Assembly: GCA_013214355.1 (NCBI GenBank)
Contig: JABSSL010000022.1
Coordinates: 1-64,000 of the forward strand
Reading direction: 5' to 3'
DNA length: 64,000 nt
From: Saprospiraceae bacterium
GTDB taxonomy: Bacteria; Bacteroidota; Bacteroidia; Chitinophagales; Saprospiraceae
Part shown: one piece after another, positions 47,901 through 59,700 of the stretch
How the letters are laid out: each line of letters opens with the position of its first letter
Position numbering within the stretch: the stretch's first letter is position 1
Notes under the pieces: model-generated
The model's database searches: none
Seen by the model: the letters and a program-made list of their open reading frames with translations, nothing else
Told to the model about the DNA's origin: nothing
Translations under genes and position numbers: made by a program

Positions 47901-50064
47901 TGGAGAAGTGGGAGAGGAGGCAGTCTGGGTAATCAATCGAAATGGTCTGGCCTTTATCGACAGAGATAATGATCCTGAAAATGCCATTCCTGCGGCGGGG
48001 GAGAAAGGCGAAAGTTGTGATGGCACTACTAACCCGGAAGGACATTGGAGAACGGTTGAGTCAAATGGATATTGGGAATACATTCAGGTATTAGAGATTT
48101 ATGATAATACGCCGCCTGCTGTGTTCTTTGCTCCACCTCCACCCTTTTGTAGCTTCAATAACGAAACCTGTAAAGCACCGATCGAGTACTTCTTTTTGGT
48201 GTTTGAAGCTTGCTCTCCACTGGATATTGAGTTTGACATCTTTTACGACGAGAACTTTGACGGGGAGATAGATGAAGATGTGCCTACGGAGGGGATCGAT
48301 GGTGAATACCCTAAATTTCGAATCCTCCGAGAATACCCTATTGGCTCACATGCTTTTGTGGTAATAGCTTCCGATGGTTGTGGCAATACTAGTAGAACAA
48401 ATCTTCCTTTTGATGTAGTAGATTGCTATGTTGATGCTCCGGTTTGCATCAATGGATTAGCCATCGAACTCGCCCCTTTAGAACCAGGCGAAGATGCTGA
48501 TGGAGATGGAAATGCTGATACGGGTGCTGCGGTAATCTGGGCCACAGATTTCCTAGCTAGTACCTTTGATGATTGTCTAGGTCCTCTAGACTACTCTATC
48601 AATGTAGTAGGAGAGGAGGTAATCAGAGAGCAAACCAGTTTGGTGCTAACCTGTGATGATATGCCATCGGTGGCCGTAGAAATATTTTCTTGGGATCAAG
48701 CGGGTAATCCGTACCAAGTACAGCTGGATGGTACCCAAGGTGGACCGAACTTCGATAAATGTCAGACTTATATTTTGGTCCAGAATAACCTGGAAATCGC
48801 TTGTCCAGAATCCGCCAATGTGGCGGGTCGGATTACGACGGGAGTGGGGGCACCCTTGCCTGGCCCCAATGTAATGCTTAGTGGAGAAGAAGTATCAAAC
48901 CAGCACGCAAGAGCTGGTGCCGGTGGTTTCTATGAGCTAAGTAATGTACAAACTGGGTATGATTACACCATCACTCCACATTGGAATGATAATCCCTTGA
49001 ATGGAGTCACTACCTTTGATTTAATCTTAATTACCAAGCACATTCTAGGGGTATCCTACCTGAACTCTCCTTTAAAACTACTGGCGGCTGATGTCAATAA
49101 TTCTGGTAGTATTACTACGATCGATTTGATTTCTTTGCGCCGGGTAGTATTGGGGGTAGAAGATGAATTTCCTAACAATACAAGTTGGCGTTTCATCGAT
49201 GAGGATTTCAACTTTCCTTATCCTGAAAACCCATGGAGGACCCTGATACCTGAGGCGGTTAGCCTCAATAATCTTACTGCTATTGAAGCTAGTAATATCA
49301 ACTTCATAGGCTATAAAGTGGGGGATGTCAACAATACGGTTAGCACGCAGTTGCAAGCAGTGCAGCGTATTGAGGCCCGTGATCAGACCAAGACTAAGCT
49401 GGTGCTTAAAGAAGTGCCTATCACTACCAATGAGATCCTTTCCGTTCCGCTCTACCTCAGAAGTGAGGAAGCGTTGCAAGGCTTTCAGTTCAGCCTGCAA
49501 TGGGATACAGATCGATTAACATATCTAGATATCAGCGGAGCATTGCTAGAGGAGGGACACTGGGGTACTCGCTTTGTCCAAGAGGGGCAGCTTACCATAA
49601 GTTGGAACTCTTCCATGGGAGAAAAGTTGGAGTTGAAGGACGAGGATGTGATTCTACTGGACTTGCGCTTTAGCGTCTCGCAAGAGGGGGCTTGGGAAGA
49701 TCTATTTAGCTTACATGGCTTTACGGCTGCGGAAGCCTATCTCGAATCTGATGAGGTTTTGGGTATTGGACTTGAGATCGAAAAAGACCCTGATTTGACG
49801 GAAACTCGTCTCATCGGTAATTTTCCCAATCCATTCAGCAAGGAAACCTTGGTTGAGTTTAGCCTGGATTCTTCGCAAGAAACCACCTTTAGAGTGTTGT
49901 CAGCTACTGGTGCGGAAGTAGATCAGTGGACCATTCAGTATGCTGCGGGTTGGCACCAATTCAAGGTAGATGCAGCCCACTGGCCTAGCGGAATCTTATA
50001 CTTGGAAATGACCAATAATGAGGGCAGATGGGTGCAGAAAATGGTACATGTTAGGAAAAATTAA
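44974..50064 (+). CDS. Giant T9SS-secreted multidomain protein with dockerin-like and cohesin-like modules
   Basis: A 1696-residue secreted protein with a signal peptide (about 1-26, ending ILAN). Residues about 30-1260 are a chain of cysteine-rich, HYR/Ig-like segments, with recurring words such as IVDDCGNETIAECPFLM and VTDGSGNRSGG. About 1283-1345 resembles a carboxypeptidase-regulatory-like domain (VAGRITTGVGAPLPGPNVML). Dockerin-like loops lie at about 1344-1400 (DLILITKHILG, AADVNNSGSITTIDLISLRR). A cohesin-like beta-sandwich spans about 1475-1585 (LYLRSEEALQGFQFSLQWD). The T9SS C-terminal sorting domain begins at residue 1613 (LIGNFPNPFSKETLVEFSL) and ends in KMVHVRKN. The sorting domain directs secretion through T9SS and surface attachment or release. 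The function of the head is unknown; adhesion or matrix roles are plausible. Confidence 0.88.
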   Translation: MKRGLTANATRLLIILIGISNHSILANESWDVNPVSFCDLSLIYPTHGFTQTIPSCEANVGLIYFQAGLEGTCEVLPNLSVSVEPATDVAIYPVYDQAGLTTYALLAPVGEYEVLLSAATGEGELIEARFPLVLLEESYPSIQLACNDTIQLPVQEHCQALITADMVLEGEFGCLTNEDFTIEISDPDPSNGPIVDGAGIFNYKIARTDLLPVEGFTKRFHETQWHQAYSSNANLTWTENDLQIDLEPAEEAGYAIAMIQVPHNGTLSADWSYEGTDHLPFFMMYQANPNGMIDVLHTSNNAESGSMSSALVAGSVLVVEIRTGLSTTEPCALKLSNWNFQPATNPSPFFSCGGVIDVIDAQAPVLTCPEISLQQVICTDEDRLLISQLPDGTPNCYFLDASGDVVIPDDDEAASALGELLDWLSGFGYPHASDETWHGSVSEICQPVEICIVDEMESGEECRPGTIRRTFTATDPSGNSNSCEQLIEITSPGIDQIIAPDLVAYIACDMEYPADQDGYPHPDFTGWPQVSTAFGAYDIAPELCNLVAFYEDSPIIDICENAQQFIRTWKVVDWCEGGEPYEFFQTIKIGDVTPPTVYCPNNGATGDTLLFSVGPFDCTGSLWVPYPGIEDNCSESWVLTSQVVTYPEEGEPAVIIAEVPDNGDPRFVSNIPLGVHYFRYIVVDDCGNETIAECPFLMRDNTAPVAACTDVLNVSLDSRGLAAVSATQVDEGSWDECGVESLLVRRQYDQTLSCQDTAAYYGAWADEVQFSCCDIDSLIKVELLVTDLAGNQGSCWMNILIEDKELPSCIPPHDTTILCSELPFLNTDSIDINDFQNRFGRPTAEDNCQATWEELTPVVDLDECGEGVITRIFEVTDGSGNRSGGICEQKINVGLAHQYEILFPKDARAECGLPAPDTIMTFEVGCDLLAVSVEDERFDISPDACFIINRTYRVINWCEYDGESDPIRISRDENCNGEVGEEAVWVINRNGLAFIDRDNDPENAIPAAGEKGESCDGTTNPEGHWRTVESNGYWEYIQVLEIYDNTPPAVFFAPPPPFCSFNNETCKAPIEYFFLVFEACSPLDIEFDIFYDENFDGEIDEDVPTEGIDGEYPKFRILREYPIGSHAFVVIASDGCGNTSRTNLPFDVVDCYVDAPVCINGLAIELAPLEPGEDADGDGNADTGAAVIWATDFLASTFDDCLGPLDYSINVVGEEVIREQTSLVLTCDDMPSVAVEIFSWDQAGNPYQVQLDGTQGGPNFDKCQTYILVQNNLEIACPESANVAGRITTGVGAPLPGPNVMLSGEEVSNQHARAGAGGFYELSNVQTGYDYTITPHWNDNPLNGVTTFDLILITKHILGVSYLNSPLKLLAADVNNSGSITTIDLISLRRVVLGVEDEFPNNTSWRFIDEDFNFPYPENPWRTLIPEAVSLNNLTAIEASNINFIGYKVGDVNNTVSTQLQAVQRIEARDQTKTKLVLKEVPITTNEILSVPLYLRSEEALQGFQFSLQWDTDRLTYLDISGALLEEGHWGTRFVQEGQLTISWNSSMGEKLELKDEDVILLDLRFSVSQEGAWEDLFSLHGFTAAEAYLESDEVLGIGLEIEKDPDLTETRLIGNFPNPFSKETLVEFSLDSSQETTFRVLSATGAEVDQWTIQYAAGWHQFKVDAAHWPSGILYLEMTNNEGRWVQKMVHVRKN

Positions 50065-50758
50065 ATATAATGTGTTCAGTAGGGAAATGTAACAAAAAAC
50101 GAAGAATCAGCGTAAGACGAAGGAATAAGATTATAGTTGTTAGACTAAGAATTCCTGCACTTATGCCCAAAAAGCTAGTATAATTAGGAGGTTCAGGTCG
50201 AAAGCTCGATCCTTATATAGGTTAAATAGTTATGTGTCAAAAAGTAGCGAAAGTGACAAAAGAAATCTGATCTGTCACAATTTTTCGAAAAATGAAAGAA
50301 TAAATAATTAAAAAAAAAATTTAAGACCTATATTTGCCTCGCATCCCTAAGTACAAACCCTCTTTGAGGACCATCCCTCTTATCTAGAAACTTCTCAATA
50401 TCCCCCTAGCAGGTCTATTACTAAGCGGAAGTGCCGTCTATCGGTCACTTCAAGCAGAACAACACAATCTCAAGTAAAACAGAAACACTATGGACGTACA
50501 CGTTTTCTTCTTTTCTATTCCTGCTTGCTGACTTTACATTCCTCCTATAGCAAGTTTTTCCCGAAGAACAATGTAGTACAGTCTTATCAACTAAGCTAGG
50601 TTTGAGCACTGACGCACTGGAGTTTTGCATGTGTCGATCATCCAGGTGTCCCTCAAGCATTGAGCTGCTTTACTTCAGCTCCCCCCTGATTTTGCATGGG
50701 GCGGGGCTTGAATGCTATTTGAAGACGACCTAAATATTGATAATAACACGACAACACT
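50065..50758. other. Long intergenic leader between the two giant genes
   Basis: About 690 bp without a supportable gene. GTGACA (50253-50258) and TGTCAC (50273-50278) form a weak hairpin that may end the upstream transcript. An A/T-rich stretch leads to TATATTTG at 50329-50336, which matches the -7 consensus but lacks a -33 TTG. If used, it would give a leader of about 420 nt before the ATG at 50759. The leader part (about 50390-50750) shows no repeat or frame I can interpret. Confidence 0.4.
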
Positions 50759-53700
50759 ATGACTTACGTGTACACACAATCCCTGAACAATAGTCATCTT
50801 AAGAAATTTACGCTTTTCTTAGTCATCTCCTTACTGGGTCTGATTATTCCGCAGCAGCTGCCGGGGCAAGAGTTCTTGCCGCTCGAAGAAGCGGTGGAGG
50901 TCAGAGTCGAACCTTGCGGTTCACTCTCCATAGAGTCCATTACCATTCAAGCTGAAACGGCTTGTGGGGCCGGGGATGGTCAGATTATTATTCGTCTAAA
51001 TGAAACGATTGATATTTCTTCCTCCTACACGCTGAGAATGCATAAAGGGAGTAAGGTAATAAGAAGCTATACCGGTTTGAGGAAACGCGGTAATGAGATC
51101 GTCTTAACCCGAATGATCCCGGATACCTACAGCCAGTTTACACTTACCAGGGAATCGGATGGTTGTGTAGCGCAGACTATCGAGCAGGCGTATCTGCTAC
51201 GTCATGGTTGTACTTTCAATGATCGAGGAGCTTGTGGGACGGGGACCTTCAACTACTTGAACTGTGATAACCAGAATATCGTGATGGATCGCTCTTATCT
51301 AGATCCTGATACCTATATTTTTGCTGATGATGATTATTTAGGTTGTATTGCCTACGTCGATAATAGCTGTGTTGTACAACCCTCCGTTCGAGCCTATTGC
51401 TTAAACTTTGAGTTGACGGAACCTACTCCTGCTCAAGGGTACCCTTATGGTAGTGTTACGTTTGAAAGGAAGGAGGGAATTGATAATCTAACGATTGAAA
51501 CTACAATTTTTGGAACGCTAAGTACCGCAACCGAGGCAGAGAAAGAATTAGCAGCTGAGCGAATTGCTTACGTGATGTGTCAAGGTTCGAATTTAGGATA
51601 TTCGTTGTCATCCATCAACTCTGCCATCTGGTACTTTTCAGAAACCAATACGAGCTGTAATGGTCTCTGTAACCTAGCTATTACAAGAGTGCCATCTGTA
51701 GTTGGCGGTATTGCCGAGCAAATTGTCATTTACGAGCCAAGTGTAGCTACCGTCCAGCCCTACATCGAGACAGGCTGCTATATCGTTCGCGATTATGGAG
51801 ATGCTCCAAATTCTTATGGAGATCCATATCACACGATTGAAGATGAATGTCGTGTTCATTTAGGTAATGCTGTGGATAGTGAGACTGATACGGCACATTC
51901 AAATGATGCCGATGGAGATGACAACGACAATATCGACGATGAAGATGGTGTTACTTGGCTAGATGGAGCAACTATGGTTCCGAACACCGAAAAAGAAATT
52001 ACTGTAAGCTATTTGAATCAATGCCATACCAGTGACTACATTACGGCCTGGGTGGATTTTGATGGTAACGGCACTTTTGATAGTGACGAGAAAATTATTG
52101 ATAACCATGTGGTTTCTTCTGATGCCTCCCTTCAATCTGAGAACTTCACCTTTGAAGTTCCTGCTGATGCCAGTTGTGGAACAACCTATGCTCGATTTAG
52201 AATTGATGACTCATCCATTAGTTCTGCCACCGCTGCTGGCGTAGGTGGAGAAGTGGAGGATTATGTGGTAACCATCGATTGTGGAACTTCCACCTCAACT
52301 CCGGCAGATTATACCTTTGACTGTGGATCGGGCAAAGAAGTAGATCTCTACGGAGCCGGTGCAGAAGATGAAACGGAAACAACAGTTAGCATTCCCAGTT
52401 CAGGGAATGTTTTTCAATATGTGGTAGAGGTGATCTATAAAGGAGGGAGTCCTGGAACAACAGCGTTCTTTACCGATGCGAGTGGCAATGTGTACTCGAT
52501 GACTCGCGAATCGGTACCTGGCTCTTTGAGTAATGTATTTATCTACCGAGGGGTAGTGACAGGATCAACATCAAGTATTACCTACCAAGATGTTAGTTCA
52601 GAAGATGACCTACAATCTGTAATGGTATACGCTTTCCGAAATACAGGAGCTACTACGGGCTATACTACAGGGGAGTTTACTTCCTACAGTGGTTTCTCCA
52701 GCGTTGAGACTTTTAACTATACCATTCCAAGCGATTTCACAACCAGAGATATCACGGTCGATATGCCCATTTCTGAGCTGACGACCGATTGCCGTATTCT
52801 CAATATCACCGTTTCGGCGGGTGGCGTATCCGCAAGTGTAACTTTGGATGGTCCTGATGTTTCACTAGGTGATTGCTGCTTGGCGATTCCATCGCTGACT
52901 TTAAATGATGTACCAGGAAGTGCTACTACACTTACGATTGAGATAGATAGTCCCAGTTCAGGATCTTCGGGTTGTCCTTCTACTGCTAATCATAAGGGAC
53001 AATCCTACGTTTTTTCCGGGATTGTGAACCTGGATGTTGAATGTGCGGATTGTGCTACTTTTGAAGCAGGCTCTATTTCAGCTAGCGAGGAAGACTGTGG
53101 TGCTTACGACCCAGCTGAAATAGTAGGCACAGATCCTTATGGAATTGGAACGGATTGCCCCGCCAATGGTACGCTTCTGTTGGAGCGTTATGATAATATC
53201 AGTGGCTCATCTGTATCTAACTTAGTAGCGGATGCTGACTACCCTAACAATCCAGATGCCACTTCAACGCTTACCAACCTTTTCGAAGCACCGACCAACA
53301 TTGCCGAAAACTACGGCCAACGCGTTTCTGGCTACTTGTGTGCGCCTAGTACAGGGAATTACATTTTTTGGATTGCTAGTGATGATGGCAGTGAGCTATG
53401 GCTAAGTACCGATGCCGACCCTTCTAATAAAGCGTTGATTGCTTCGGTTTCTGGCTGGACGAACTCAAGACAGTGGAACAAATTCGGTTCACAACAGTCT
53501 TCATCTATTGCTTTAGTAGCGGGTGAGACCTATTATATAGAGGCCTTAATGAAAGAAGGTGGTGGTGGTGATAATCTAGCGGTCGGTTGGCAATTGCCGA
53601 GTGGGACGCAAGAAAGACCTATTCCAGCTTCCTACTTCAGCAGTGGTGCGGACATCGGGATTTTGAGTTACCAATGGCAATCCTTGGTGAGTGGTGGTTC

Positions 53701-56700
53701 TTGGACCGATATCTCGGGCGCAACCGGCGTGAATTATGATCCAGGAACAATCACAGAGACGACCCAATATCGAAGACAAACTATTTCTGATAAGTGTGGA
53801 ACGGTCAATTCTAATACCGTAACCAAGACGGTGTTAGTAGAACCCAATGCCACAGTTAGCAGTACCGATCCTAGCTGTGGACTAGATAATGGAGAGATTA
53901 CGTTTACGTTCTCCAATGAATCTACTCGATCCAATATAGAATTTAGTAATGATGGTGGCGTAACTTATCCGCTTAATGTTGCGGATAATAGTGGCTCGGC
54001 CTCCTTTACCGATTTGGCTGATGGCACCTACGATTTATGGGTAAGATGGGGTGATGATGATTGTCCGGTGGATTTGGGTACGGTAACTTTGACCGATCAA
54101 GCCCAGCCTAGCGTTGCCATCACTGATGATTTAGCGATTTGTGAAGGAGAAAGTACCGATCTAACCGCAACAGGTAGTGGCGGGGTTGGAACCTTGGAAT
54201 ATGAATGGAGTACCACGGAAACAACGGCAACAATTACGGTTAGCCCAACCACCACTACCACCTATACGGTGACAGTTACGGATGCAAACGGTTGTGAAGC
54301 AACGGAAGATGTCGTAGTGACTGTTTATGAGGAAATTGAAATGGATATTGAGTCCACTAACCCTACTTGTGGCGAAAATAATGGTACCATTACTGGAACG
54401 GTTACGAGCAACCCAAGTGGGCTTTGTATGGTATACCGTCTATACAATTATACAATTGACGATTGGGAAACGGACTGGCAGGATACCCCAGTTTTCACCG
54501 GTTTGGCACCTGGCTCTTATCGCATTAAGAAATGGACTGACCTAAATTGTGACGGTTCAGCTTCTTCCCTTTGCTATCAAAGATTCCCTGAGGGTACGAT
54601 TGATTTGGTAAATGAAGCAGGCCCACAAATCACGCCTGCCGATGATGAATCTATCTGCTTAGGTAGCAGTGTCACTCTCACCGTGACAGCAACTGGAGGA
54701 ACAGGTACTTTAAGCTATCTGTGGAACACGGGTAGTACCTCGGCTAGTATTACGGTTAATCCAACGGTGACGACAAGTTACACGGTAACCGTAACGGACG
54801 AAAACGACTGTACATCAGTAGATGAAATTCTGGTGACTGTAAATCCTAATCCTACTGCTAATGCTGGTTCAGATCAGCAGATCTGTGAGTGCGTCGATCA
54901 GTCAAGTAGTGTATTAACGATCACAGCAGCCCAGTTCAATGCTTTCATTGAAGGAGATATGCAAGTAGAGGGGGGAGAGTCGGAAGGACCAATAGCGGCT
55001 GGAGGAAATTTAACGATAGCAGGAAATTATAATGTGGCGATTCAGTCTACTGGAGACTTTATCGACGCTGGAGATAGCAACCCATCCGCTTTGGTAATTG
55101 GAGGAAGAGTATTCTATACCAGTGGATCGGGTATCAATGTCCTAAATAATGGGTACACCAAGATTGGGAACATTACAGGTTCAAACATCTTTTCTGAACT
55201 AAATGGTTCACCCGTAAACACCAGAATCACACCAGGAGGTTTCGATACGAATCCTAAAATCAGTCTTACCCTAAGTCAACCAGAAGCTTCGATCAATGAA
55301 TCGGGAGTTATCAATTTCAGTAGCAACTTTAGCACTTTCAGAAGTAATTCAAGTGCCTTATCAGCTCTAGCCGCTAATACATCGATTTCTGGTTCTGGTA
55401 ACGGAAGTATCACAGTAACTAACGGACAAACGAATGTGATCAATATTACTGGTGCCGCTTTGGACGCTTACACTCAATTGACCTTCACCAATAAACCAGA
55501 CAATTCGCAGCCTCTAGTGATCAATGTGGATGCGGCTGGCACCTTTAATTGGAGTCTTCCTACTTTGGCTGGTATAAGTGGCGATGAGGGGCAATACATC
55601 CTGTGGAATTTTTACAACACCACTACGCTAAGTATCAGTGGTGGACAAACGATACAAGGTACCTTCTTGGCACCTAACGCAGACTTCACAAAAAATAGCT
55701 CAGGGAATATCGATGGCCAAGTGATTGCCGCTTCCTATATACATAAGAGTGGGGAGATTCATAATTATCCATTCCAGGCAAATGTGGGAGTGGGGGAGTG
55801 TACGGATGCAGGTCGTGCGGTTACCTTATCGGCTTCTGGGGGTACTTCTTATGAATGGAGTACCGGGGAATCTGGCGCAAGTATTTCCGTAAGCCCGATT
55901 GCTACAACGACCTATTTTGTCACGGTTACAGATGCCAATGGTTGTACCGATGTAGACGATGTAATTGTCGAGGTGGTAGATCTTCCTACTATCGTATTCA
56001 ACCCAGTGGGGCCCTATTGTGAAGATGATGGTTCAATCACAATTTCAGCTACTCCTACTGGAGGTACCTTCAGCGGACCTGGGGTAAGCGGAACCACTTT
56101 TGATCCGGCGGTTGCGGGAGATGGAACACATGTCATTACCTATACGGCTGAGAACGCGATCGGATGTGAGACTTCAGCCACAATCAATATTGTAGTAAAT
56201 GAATTACCAGAGGTAACTTTGGATGCTGTGGAGCCACTTTGTGACACGGATGCTAGCATTACCCTAGTGGGAAGTCCAAGTGGAGGTACCTACAGTGGTC
56301 CGGGCGTAAGTGGTTCCTCATTTGATCCAGCTAGCGCTGGCGTAGGAATTCATACCATTACCTATAGTTATACAGATGACAATGGTTGTACAGATAATGC
56401 ATCGATTGATATTACCGTAGCGGGTTGTAGCGATTCATTTGATCTCGACTTCGAGAACGATTGTGAATCTGATCGAACGATTGATGTTATTGTTGAAGGA
56501 CTGCGCGGAAGTGCCACCAATTGTGTAAGTATCCCCAATACAGGAGATGTCGTAAGTGTAATTGCGGAGGCATGGGTTGAAGATGGAGACTGTACTAACG
56601 ACAAATTACCGGCGTTCTTGACATTCACGTCAGGGGCTACTTCCATCACGGTTAGTGGAGTAGATGCCGTACAGACTACCCCAGGAGGGGCTGCTGAGCG

Positions 56701-59700
56701 AATCTATCGAGTTCAGTTTCCTGGCTCTTCTACTCAAGTTTGTATCTCCAATCCAAACGGTTGTGATATTACTAGTATGGCATTGTACGTAGTTCGGAAC
56801 GTACCTGGAGGATCCTCCGGCTTTACTACCGTCAACCGAGAATTGCATGATGATAAGACACCATCAGGAGTAGCTGATTGTACTTCCAATTCTACCTCCA
56901 TTGGGGAAAGCGATCTGCCAAGAGATATTGTGATTAAGGTACCCATTCATGAAAAGGATAATTCCCGTGAAGTACAGATCACTGTTACGGTAACAGATGC
57001 GTCCAATCAGGTTGTATTTACGCAAACTCAAACCTTCACTGCTCAGACTGCTGGTGCGGAGGCTTCCTTGTTTGAAATGACTTTGGTGGATGTTCCTGGA
57101 GCTGGCACTAATGTTGAAATAGAAGTGTGTTCACCTGATCCTAATGGTGATTCCTTTGGGGTGGGCTCGGTGGTGGCATCCTCTACAGAAAGCTGTATAG
57201 AATGTATTTTGACAGCAGAAATTGAGGTGGAAGGAGATAGTCCGGAGATTTGTATTGGAGAAACCTTAGTATTAACTGCAGTAGGCTCGGATGGAACTGA
57301 ACCCTATGAATATCTATGGTCTACTGGAGCTACTACAGCTTCAATCACCGTGGATCCAACAGTTAATACCACCTATTCCGTAGAAATAACAGACGATATT
57401 GGATGTACTGCAGAGGCTGAAGTTGAAGTTGTGGTAAACGAGCTGCCAACGGTCACGATGGATCCAGCTGGGCCATTCTGTATTGATGATGATCCATATA
57501 CCTTAGTGGTATCTCCGACCGGAGGAACCTTTGCTGGACCAGGTGTGAATACCTCTTCTGGTGTTTTCAATCCTGCTACAGCAGGTGCAGGTACACATAC
57601 GATTACCTATACTTACACTGACGATAATGGATGTACAAATTCGGCTTCTATCCAGATTTTAGTAGATAAAACAGATTTAGATTTAGTCGGCTCAAATGAG
57701 TTCTTCATTTGTGTTGGAGGAGAAGTTACATTTGGCGCAGCAGTTTTGGATCCCTTAGATTTTGTTAGTGTTGAATTTTTGCGTTTTGATGCTCAGCAGA
57801 CAGATCCCTATACATCGGCAGATCCAAGTGTTAGTTTGGGTGAATTCCTAATCCCTCCGGGACAAAATAGCCTTACTTCAAGCAACTTCCCACAAAGTGG
57901 TGCTACTCCGGTGACGTACTATATATATGCGATGTTAAAGCCAACTCCTGCATCGGGTCTCTGTACCCCTTTCATAGAATATACGGTAACAGTTTATCCG
58001 GATCCAGAGGTAAGTATTGCCGTTGATAATGAAGAGGTTTGCCTTGGCGGTTCTTCTACTATTACTGGGACAGTCACAGGTGGTTCTGGAAGTTTCACCT
58101 ACCAATGGCAATCAGCTACTGCAGTTGGTGGGCCATATACTGACATTCCGGGAGCTACCGATATTACCTATGATGTGCCAACGGGAACGGCAGGAACAAC
58201 CTATTATCAACTAGTCGTAACGGATGCTACGGAAGGTTGTGAAGATCCTGTATCTGCACCCGTAAAGGTAGTCGTTCATCCAGATTTAATTATTACGGCT
58301 GATCCGTCTGATGATACAATTTGTGAAGGTGGCAGCTCTACATTAACCGTAGCAGTTACGGGAGGAGCCGGTACGATCACTTACCAATGGCAGATCAGTA
58401 CCAACGGTACCGACTTCACCAATATAGCTGGAGCAACGAATGCGACTTATACTACGGAAGCACTGACGGCAACTACCTACTATCAAGTACTAGTAGAAGC
58501 AAGTGCGAGTGGCTGTGAAGATGCCACTAGTGCGATAGCTACGATTACGGTAATTGATGATCTAGCGATCACGGCTCAACCACAAGATGATGAAATTTGT
58601 GAGGGTGGAACAGCAAGTGTTAGTGTAACGGTAAGCGGTGGAGCTGGTACGATCAGTTACCAATGGCAGTCTTCTACCAATGGAACTGACTTCACCAATA
58701 TCGATGGCGCAACCAATGATACCTACGACACCCCAGCCCTAACTCAGACGACTTACTATCAAGTAATCATTGAGGCTAGTGCGAGTGATTGTGATGCGGT
58801 AACCAGTGGGATAGCCGAAGTAACGGTAGTACCGGATATTGATATCACAGTTGATCCAGCTGATGATCAGATCTGTGTGGGTGGAACCAGCACGATGAGC
58901 GTAGAGATTGAAAATGGTACAGGAGATATTACTTACCAGTGGCAGATTAGTACAGATAATTCAACCTTTACCAATATTGATGGAGCGACTAACTCAAGCT
59001 ATACCACAGAAGAGCTAAGCGCGACGACTTACTATCAAGTAATCGTAAGTGCAAGTGCTAGTGGATGTGATGATGCGACTAGTGGCGTAGCCACCATTAC
59101 AGTTATTCCAGATATCGTAATTACAGCTGATCCAAGTGATGATACGATTTGTGAAGGTGGAACGAGTAGCTTGAGTGTATCGATTACCGGAGGAGCAGGA
59201 GATATCACTTACCAGTGGCAGATCAGCACCAACGGCACTGACTTTACCAATATTGCTGGCGCTACTAATGCGACTTATACGACTGATCCACTAACGGCAA
59301 CTACCTACTATCAAGTATTAGTAGAAGCCAGTGCGAGTGGATGTGAAGATGCCACTAGTGCGATAGCTACGATTACGGTAATTGATGATCTAGCGATCAC
59401 AGCTCAACTCCAAGATGATGAGATTTGTGAGGGTGGAACAGCTACTGTTGGCGTAACGATCACCGGAGGAGCTGGCACGATCAGCTACCAGTGGCAGTCT
59501 AGTACCAATGGAACTGACTTCACCAATATCGATGGCGCTACCAATGATACCTACGACACACCTGCTTTAACTCAGACGACTTACTATCAAGTAATCATTG
59601 AGGCTAGTGCAAGTGATTGTGATGCGGTAACCAGTGGGATAGCCCAAGTAACGGTAGTACCGGATATTGATATCACGGTTGATCCAGCTGATGATCAGAT

